From: Chloroflexota bacterium
GTDB lineage: Bacteria > Chloroflexota > Anaerolineae > B4-G1
NCBI GenBank assembly: GCA_003648125.1
Contig: QMOE01000047.1
Span: 1-9,621 of the forward strand
Direction: 5' to 3'
Length of the DNA: 9,621 nt
The translations under genes were made by a program, and so were the position numbers. This document shows positions 4,942 through 9,621 of the stretch, piece after piece (position 1 is the first letter of the stretch; each line of letters starts with the position of its first letter). A model generated the notes under the pieces. It was not told the DNA's origin. It saw only the letters and a program-made list of their open reading frames with translations, and did not search any database.

Positions 4942-7900
4942 CTACGAACGTTGCCGACGGCTGCCCCGGGTGCGCACGGCATGGCCCGCCGCACGGAGGG
5001 CGGCCAAGTCGCGCTTGATGGTGCGCTCGCTGACGCCGAGGGCCTGAGCCAGGGCGGTCACGGTGGGAGCGGCGGATTGCGCATCTGCCTCGCGCAGGAG
5101 GCGCAGCAAGCGGTGGCGGCGGCGGGCTGCTTTGCCCGCGACCTCGTCATCCTCCGGTGCAGCGATGGTCCACGTCACCGTGACGAACTCATCGTCGCGC
5201 AGGGGACGACCGTAGGGGGCGGAGAGCGACGGGAGGCGGGCTTTCTGACGGCGCGGGGGGAGCGGGAGGTAGCCGCGCTCGTAGGCGGCAGCGATGGCCC
5301 GGTTCTCGGCCACACGCTCCAGGAAGGAACGGCGCAGGGCGGGGTCGCTGATGCGGTCGGCTACGCTCATCAGCACCCGGTAGGCGCGTTCCAGGACCGG
5401 CAGAGCGGCCCGTTGGCCTTGGGCTGCGGCGAGGATATGTGCACGTTCGAAATAGACCAGCTTGAGCCGGTCGCTCGTCTCCATTTCCGCTTCCATCGTC
5501 GCCAGCGCCTCGTCCGAAAGCCGCAGTGCGGTCTCGTGGTCCCCCAGACGGGAGTGAGCCAGCGCCAGGTGGGACAGTTGTTCCGCCCAATCCTGCGCCT
5601 GGGAATGAGTCCTGGCTACCTGAACAGCTTGCTCGAACCAGTGCAACGCCTGGCGGATGTTATCCTGCTCCATCTCGATCCGGCCCAGCCATCCCAGGGC
5701 CTCGATCTCGAAATTGGGGTTGCTCGCCCGTCGGCAGAGTTCGAGGGCGCGCCGGGCAGAGGCGTATGCCCGTTCCAGGTCGCCCAATCCCCGCCAGATG
5801 ATGGCCTCGAAGACGTGAAAAGCACTCTCGGAATACCGATCCCCGACGCGAGTGACGAAGGCGAGACTCGCCTCTATCGCTTCTCGCGCAGCGGAATAGT
5901 CGCCCAGGAGTGCCTGAGCCAGCGCAATGTTGCCCTCGTCAACGGCGACGGCATAAGAATCGCCAAGTTCGTTGGCGAGGCGGCGGCTTTCCCGGCCATA
6001 GGATAGCGCCTGGCCATAGTCGCCCGTCAGGCCCAGATGCAAACTGACCAGGATGTTCGAGGCAGTTCTCTCCCACCTGCGGTCGCCTATCCGGTGGAAA
6101 ATGGCCTGCGCTTCCTCGACGGCGGCGCGGCACTCGCCGACGTTCCCCATCCGCCAATGGGCGTGGGCGCTCTCTATCAGCGCCTGCCCAAGCAAATGCT
6201 GCTCTCCGGCAGCGCGGGTCAGGTCGAGCGATTCCTCCAGCAGCGCCAACGCCCGGCGCGGGTCGCCCACGACGCTCTCATGCCGTCCGGCCAATAGCAG
6301 CGCCTGCGCTCGGTACAATGGATCGGGGAATGATTCCGCCAGACGCGCCAACTCGTCCAACGCTTTGGTATCGTCATCCCAGCGGCCTAGCTGGTAGAAC
6401 GTTTTTTCCTGGGCTACGAGCACTTGCCAACGGATGGGCGTATCGTCGCCGCTCAATTCCAGGGCGCGTTCATAATGGGTCAAGGCCGTCTCATAATCGT
6501 AGACTGCTTGAGCTTGCTCGGCAACTTGCAGAATGTAGGTCAACGCTTTCTCGTGCATTCCCCCTCGGTCGAAGTGCAGAGCCAGCGACGCGATCCGTTC
6601 CGGGTGCAGCGCCTCCAGCGCGTCTCCGGCGCGACGGTGCAATCTCTCCTGACGGTGCGGCGGTATGTTCTGGTAGATGATCTCGCGGATGCGGTCGTGT
6701 TCGAAGCAGTAGCGGGACTCGGTCTCGATCAGAAAGCCGCGCTGTTCCAGCTCTTCCAGCGCGGGGAGCAGGGCGGCCGGATCAGCGTCGCCGGTGCGGG
6801 AGAGCACAGGAAAATCGGCGTCCTGGCCCAGCACGGCGACCAGTTCCAGCACCGCCCGCAGCGCGGGAGGAAGGTGTGCCACCCGCTCATTGACCAGCGC
6901 CTGAATCGAGGCAGGGACAGGCAACGGCGCGTCCAGAGAGGGAAGCAGCCAGCCGCCGTCGGGCGACGGAGCGAGCTGTCCCCGTTCCAGCAGCGATTTG
7001 AGCGTCTCGACGAGGAAGAGAGGGTTGCCATTGGTCTCACCCCACAGCCTGGCGGCGAATTCGGTACCCTGGTCCGCCGTCCCCAGCGCCCGCTGAACCA
7101 GGGTGACCGTCTGCCCGATGTTGAGCGGGTCCAGACGTATGCGGCAGGCCGGCAAGATGCGGTCCAATTCCTCCAACGTATCGCGCACGATGGGGCGTGT
7201 TTGTGTTTCTGCTATGCGACAGGTGAGCAGGATCAGCAGGCGCGTGTGGCGCAGCCGAGGCAGGAGATTGCGAATGGCGATCAGGGAACGGTCATCGGCC
7301 CAGTGTATATCTTCCAGCACCAGCAGCAACGGGGCGGCAGTGGTCAGGGCGGCGATGCAACGGGCCAATCCCTCCCACAGTCTTTCCTGTTGCCGTTCGA
7401 GCGGCAATTCGGGCACAGGGGGCAGGTCGGGAATTAGCTCAGAGACGGTCGGGAATAGCATCGCGATGCTGCTCAGGCAATGCGGTTCGATCAGAGCGGA
7501 CAGTTGAGAGACGCGCAGTGGGGTGAGCAGGCCGGCGATGGATTGTGTCAACAGGCTGTAGGGAGCGGGGGTTGTCACCGGCTCCGCTGCGCCTATGCCC
7601 ACGTGGAAGCCACGCCAGCGGGCGTCAGCGATGATTTCCATCGCCAGGCGCGTCTTGCCCACTCCGGCATCCCCTTCGATCAGAGCCCAACCGCCGTGAT
7701 CCTGCTTGACGGCTCGCAGTTCATCCAGCAGCGTGGCCCGCTCGCTCGTCCGGCCTATGAAGGGCAAGTGAGCCAGGTCACGCAGCAGCGGAGGCGGCGG
7801 CGCGGCTATGGGCAAGTGGGAGCGGGCGTCTTCGTCTAACGCGGCGGCTATTTCTCTGTAGAGCGCGATGGAGGATTGGCCTGGCATGCTCCCAAGTTCG

Positions 7901-8589
7901 TCTCTCAAAAGGTCACACAGCAGGGCGAACTGCTTGATGGCGGCCTGCGGACGGCCCAAGAGGTGGTAGAGGCGCATCAACTCACGGTGCGCTGTTTCGT
8001 ACAGCGGGTCGGCGGCGACCAGCCGTTGGGCGTCCACGAGGGCCTGGTCGTAATCCCCGATTTGCTTATGGAGCGCGAGCAGCCGTTCCAGTGCGCGCAG
8101 ATACGACTCTCGCAGCCGCTCTCGTTCCAGAAGCACCCAGTCGTCGTAGATTTCTTCCAGCAGGTCGGCGCGGTAGATGGTCACGGCCTGGCCCAGTTCC
8201 AACAGGCAGGCGGACAAAGCGTCTCCGGTGGCATCTTTTTCCGCGCACCCTTTTATCCCGGCCTCGAACTCCTCCACGTCCAAGCGGTCACCGGAGCGCA
8301 GGGCAAAGATAACGGCAATGCGTTCCGTCACCAGACGGTCGGCGGCAGGGCCGAGGGCGCGGCGAATCTGCCACAGAGCATTGGACAAGGCGCGTCGGGC
8401 ACGGGCATCAGGTCGCTCAGGCCAGAAAAGGCCTGCCAGCCGGTCGCGGGGAATCGGGCGGTCGTGATGGTAGATGAGGTAAGCCAGCAGCGAGCGGGTG
8501 CGCGTGGAGGAAGGGAGTGGGAGGAGACGGTTTCCACACGTCAACTCCAGCAGGCCGAAGAGGCGGATATGCAAAGTTTGTGTGGTCAT
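4942..8589 (-). CDS. SARP/AfsR-like transcriptional regulator with AAA ATPase, TPRs and C-terminal HTH
   Basis: A 1215-residue cytosolic signal-integrating regulator. Residues 1-95 are the OmpR-type winged-helix region (LHIRLFGLLEL...LLAYLIYHHDRPIPRDRLAGLFWP...ALWQIRRALG). Residues 103-250 are the BTAD helical domain (YRADLLEEIYDDW, then LVAADPLYETAHRELMRLY). Residues 275-480 are a STAND/AAA_16-type NTPase, with Walker A GDAGVGKT (306-313), Walker B LLLVLEDIHWAD (421-432) and a GNPLFLVE motif at 521-528. Residues 650-1080 are degenerate TPR helices such as GDYGQALSYGRESRRLA. Residues 1175-1202 form a second HTH of DeoR/HTH_11 style (TVTALAQALGVSERTIKRDL), followed by a basic tail. MTTQ is chosen as start because the winged-helix fold begins there; the earlier in-frame GTG at 8646 lacks a spaced Shine-Dalgarno. 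In family members the N-terminal region binds direct repeats in DNA and the ATPase/TPR part senses a ligand or partner. The target is unknown; the adjacent operon is the nearest candidate. Confidence 0.92.
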   Translation of the reverse strand: MTTQTLHIRLFGLLELTCGNRLLPLPSSTRTRSLLAYLIYHHDRPIPRDRLAGLFWPERPDARARRALSNALWQIRRALGPAADRLVTERIAVIFALRSGDRLDVEEFEAGIKGCAEKDATGDALSACLLELGQAVTIYRADLLEEIYDDWVLLERERLRESYLRALERLLALHKQIGDYDQALVDAQRLVAADPLYETAHRELMRLYHLLGRPQAAIKQFALLCDLLRDELGSMPGQSSIALYREIAAALDEDARSHLPIAAPPPPLLRDLAHLPFIGRTSERATLLDELRAVKQDHGGWALIEGDAGVGKTRLAMEIIADARWRGFHVGIGAAEPVTTPAPYSLLTQSIAGLLTPLRVSQLSALIEPHCLSSIAMLFPTVSELIPDLPPVPELPLERQQERLWEGLARCIAALTTAAPLLLVLEDIHWADDRSLIAIRNLLPRLRHTRLLILLTCRIAETQTRPIVRDTLEELDRILPACRIRLDPLNIGQTVTLVQRALGTADQGTEFAARLWGETNGNPLFLVETLKSLLERGQLAPSPDGGWLLPSLDAPLPVPASIQALVNERVAHLPPALRAVLELVAVLGQDADFPVLSRTGDADPAALLPALEELEQRGFLIETESRYCFEHDRIREIIYQNIPPHRQERLHRRAGDALEALHPERIASLALHFDRGGMHEKALTYILQVAEQAQAVYDYETALTHYERALELSGDDTPIRWQVLVAQEKTFYQLGRWDDDTKALDELARLAESFPDPLYRAQALLLAGRHESVVGDPRRALALLEESLDLTRAAGEQHLLGQALIESAHAHWRMGNVGECRAAVEEAQAIFHRIGDRRWERTASNILVSLHLGLTGDYGQALSYGRESRRLANELGDSYAVAVDEGNIALAQALLGDYSAAREAIEASLAFVTRVGDRYSESAFHVFEAIIWRGLGDLERAYASARRALELCRRASNPNFEIEALGWLGRIEMEQDNIRQALHWFEQAVQVARTHSQAQDWAEQLSHLALAHSRLGDHETALRLSDEALATMEAEMETSDRLKLVYFERAHILAAAQGQRAALPVLERAYRVLMSVADRISDPALRRSFLERVAENRAIAAAYERGYLPLPPRRQKARLPSLSAPYGRPLRDDEFVTVTWTIAAPEDDEVAGKAARRRHRLLRLLREADAQSAAPTVTALAQALGVSERTIKRDLAALRAAGHAVRTRGSRRQRS

Positions 8590-8596
8590 AGCGGCG

Positions 8597-8602
8597 ATTA
8601 TA
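8597..8602 (-). promoter_or_regulatory. Consensus -10 box, possible leaderless promoter of the regulator
   Basis: A perfect TATAAT on the minus strand is followed by 7 nt and then the ATG at 8589, so a typical start site would fall at or next to the A of the start codon. There is no convincing -35; the best at 16-18 bp spacing is CTGGCG or TGGCGT. No Shine-Dalgarno is visible close to this ATG, which fits a leaderless mRNA. Confidence 0.5.
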
Positions 8603-8681
8603 CCTGCTTTGAGACAGTACGCCAGTTCGAGTACAGTCGCGCCCACCTCTTCGATGAATTGTGGCGCATGAGCCTGGTCAT
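8598..8681 (-). CDS. Possible 27-codon upstream ORF / leader peptide
   Basis: The ATG at 8681-8679 has a strong GGAGGAG at 8685-8691 with a 3-nt gap (5 nt from the GGAGG core). The ORF encodes 27 mostly polar and basic residues (starting MTRLMRHNSSKRW, ending RTVSKQV) and stops at the TAA 8600-8598, 8 nt before the regulator start. The stop codon overlaps the TATAAT box. It could be a leader peptide that delivers ribosomes to the regulator start, or the dead end of an older gene. It resembles no family I know, and the case rests on the ribosome-binding site and spacing. Confidence 0.3.
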   Translation of the reverse strand: MTRLMRHNSSKRWARLYSNWRTVSKQV

Positions 8682-8707
8682 GTGCTCCTCCGGTAGATTA
8701 TTGGTAC

Positions 8708-8990
8708 CCCCTTAAATACCGGCGGTAGGTAGACGAACCGGTCGGTGGGCATCACGCGCACGGTGTCGGAGAGCGGGTGCGCCGCAGAGCGTGAGTTCTT
8801 GCGGGAAGCGGACGCCAGAGAGCCGGATGCCAAAGATATTCGGCTCGGGTAGCAAAGTCCCTATGTGCATATCTCTCATCTCCAGCGGCCCTAACGCCGC
8901 CATCCTGGTGGAGCGGAGGAAGGCCGCAGAAGTGGTGGATAGAAAGGCTTGCCGGTCAGCACCATTATCAATGTCTCAAGCACCCGCTTA
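8708..8990 (-). other. Gene-poor stretch; possible decayed coding remnant
   Basis: No intact gene is visible here. On the minus strand, protein-like segments occur in shifting frames: VLETLIMVLTGKPFYPP near 8935-8985, then TRMAALGPLEMRDMHIGT and EPNIFGIRLSGVRFPQELT near 8795-8910, then FVYLPPVFKG at 8737-8708. The last recalls the YLPLV tail of exported proteins. This would fit a frameshifted old gene, but the order of frames could also be chance in GC-rich DNA. The final frame ends at a TGA (8680-8678) overlapping the ATG of the small upstream ORF. Confidence 0.2.
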
Positions 8991-9100
8991 GCGATTGAAA
9001 TCGCCTCTAGCGGGCTTGCAGCCAAGCGTCCACCTGCGTGGATGCGCCTGTCCCCGCAGGTGGACAGCCAGCTTCAGCTCCTCAGGCGCAGTTTCAACCG
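8991..9100. repeat. Palindromic intergenic element
   Basis: It opens with the palindrome GCGATT-GA-AATCGC (8991-9004) and closes with the related but imperfect GCGCAGTTTCAACCG (9086-9100). In the centre is a perfect 11-bp inverted repeat, GTCCACCTGCG (9028-9038) with CGCAGGTGGAC (9055-9065), around a 16-nt loop. From memory, elements with GCGATTGAAATCGC-like and GTTTCAACC-like ends and a GTCCACCTGCGTGGA core are scattered between genes in Chloroflexota and cyanobacteria. It abuts the transposase remnant on the right. Confidence 0.6.
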
Positions 9101-9460
9101 ATGGATGAGCAGTTACCATTTCACTACATAACAGGATTATACCGCAATCAGGCCGTAGTGCAATCACGCCCTATGATCTACGAGATGCGCTACTGGGTCA
9201 AGACCCTGTTTGGCAACCACAAGTCGCGCGGGTTCCAGTTGGCGCGTACCCACATGACTGACCCTGAGCATATCGATCGTTTGGTATTGGTTCTAGCCAT
9301 CGCGACGTGCATTGCCTTGGGCCTGGGCACGCACCTAATTCTAATCGAGGAAACGCATCAAGTGAATTGCGCAGATCGGCGTGAATGGATTCTTTGCCTG
9401 TCCCTCGTTTCCTCCCTCAAGATGTCCAAGCCGGTTTCGACGCATTTGTCCACATTATAG
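9101..9460 (+). pseudogene. IS4-type transposase remnant, C-terminal part, catalytic Glu lost
   Basis: An open frame of about 119 codons matches the last third of DDE transposases of the IS4 superfamily, which insert and excise an element using Asp, Asp and Glu residues. The visible signature is YEMRYWVKTLFGNHK (9179-9223), which fits the family pattern Y-(2)-R-(3)-E-(6)-K exactly in spacing but has Lys (AAG, 9200-9202) where the catalytic Glu belongs. It is followed by SRGFQLARTHMTDPEHIDRL, a hydrophobic helix (VLVLAIATCIALGLG) and a CADRRE motif, all usual for these proteins. The N-terminal two thirds, with both catalytic Asp residues, are missing; the sequence to the left is the palindromic element. 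The ATG at 9101 is probably not a genuine start. No terminal inverted repeats were identified. It is a dead fragment and shows past insertion-sequence activity here. Confidence 0.75.
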
Positions 9461-9558
9461 CGCCGTCTGACGCTCGTGCTCGCGCAACCGGATGATGGCT
9501 TTCTAAGGAACGAGATACGCCGGCATAACGGCAATCTCACATCTATCTCACCGAATGG

Positions 9559-9588
9559 TTTACGTTTTGCGCGGAGTTGTGGTAAAAT
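9559..9588 (+). promoter_or_regulatory. Promoter for a gene beyond the right edge
   Basis: The -35-like TTTACG (9559-9564), an 18-bp spacer and the -10-like TAAAAT (9583-9588) make a reasonable sigma-70-type promoter facing right. A Shine-Dalgarno follows at the window end, which supports a real transcription start here. The 98 bp between the transposase remnant and this box hold nothing else that I can name. Confidence 0.5.
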
Positions 9589-9615
9589 ACGTGCAACCGC
9601 GGTGGATGCAGATGT

Positions 9616-9620
9616 GGAGG
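9616..9620 (+). promoter_or_regulatory. Shine-Dalgarno of the next plus-strand gene
   Basis: GGAGG lies at the last bases of the window, about 30 nt downstream of the TAAAAT box. The start codon would fall just outside. Confidence 0.4.
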
Positions 9621-9621
9621 C

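Noticed and set aside
4931..5047. Plus-strand small ORF with AGGAG before ATG at 4931
   Set aside because: It overlaps the end of the regulator in antisense and gives an Arg-rich product without features.
4789..6006. Plus-strand open frame of 405 codons over the 3' end of the regulator
   Set aside because: It starts inside the simple repeat array and runs antisense to clear TPR and HTH coding sequence; open only because the DNA is GC-rich.
8590..8646. GTG start at 8646 for the regulator, adding 19 residues
   Set aside because: No spaced Shine-Dalgarno, and the added residues precede the conserved start of the winged-helix fold.
6424..8715. Plus-strand open frames (6424-7437 and 7876-8715) opposite the regulator
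   Set aside because: Antisense to the ATPase and BTAD regions, Gln/Arg/Gly-rich and without recognisable motifs.
8991..9100. CRISPR-like repeat suggested by the GATTGAAAT and GTTTCAACC motifs
   Set aside because: There is no regular repeat-spacer series; the motifs are ends of one palindromic element.

Overview
The window reads as a GC-rich bacterial fragment, most likely Chloroflexota (Anaerolineae or Caldilineae-like). The clues come from my knowledge of those genomes: a secreted protein ending in YIYLPLVVRNH, the GYTLSGGFWAG and YQGYL...CDFQFSLWD modules, a very large BTAD/AAA/TPR regulator, a TATAAT box placed directly before a start codon, and short CGCAGATTNAC-type and ACTTGCAC-type intergenic repeats. 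No database search was possible, so the placement is inference.

All intact genes lie on the minus strand and are read from right to left. First is a 1215-residue SARP/AfsR-like regulator (8589-4942) with an N-terminal winged-helix/BTAD region, a P-loop ATPase, a TPR array and an extra C-terminal HTH. A 332-bp intergenic region follows. It holds a six-unit 8-bp tandem array, a degenerate CGCAGATT repeat and two abutting hairpins in the leader of the next gene. Then comes a compact cluster: a 916-residue exported NHL-propeller/beta-helix protein (4609-1859), a 76-residue Trp-rich cytosolic-type protein (1836-1606, not the longest frame and easy to miss), a 365-residue exported triple PKD-like protein with a YLPLVVRN tail (1558-461), and the 5' part of another exported protein (343 to beyond the left edge). 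The last protein carries the same YQGYL module as the 916-residue protein. Gaps are 22, 47 and 117 bp, and each gene has a good Shine-Dalgarno sequence, which suggests an operon for cell-surface or extracellular proteins. The regulator may control it, but that is inference.

The right-hand kilobase is different. It holds a possible 27-codon upstream ORF ahead of the regulator, a stretch (8708-8990) that looks like decayed coding sequence in shifting frames, a palindromic intergenic element (8991-9100), and a plus-strand 3' remnant of an IS4-type transposase. The remnant keeps the Y-(2)-R-(3)-E-(6)-K spacing but has Lys in place of the catalytic Glu. The window ends with a plus-strand promoter and a Shine-Dalgarno sequence for a gene that starts beyond the right edge.

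No rRNA, tRNA or CRISPR array was seen.
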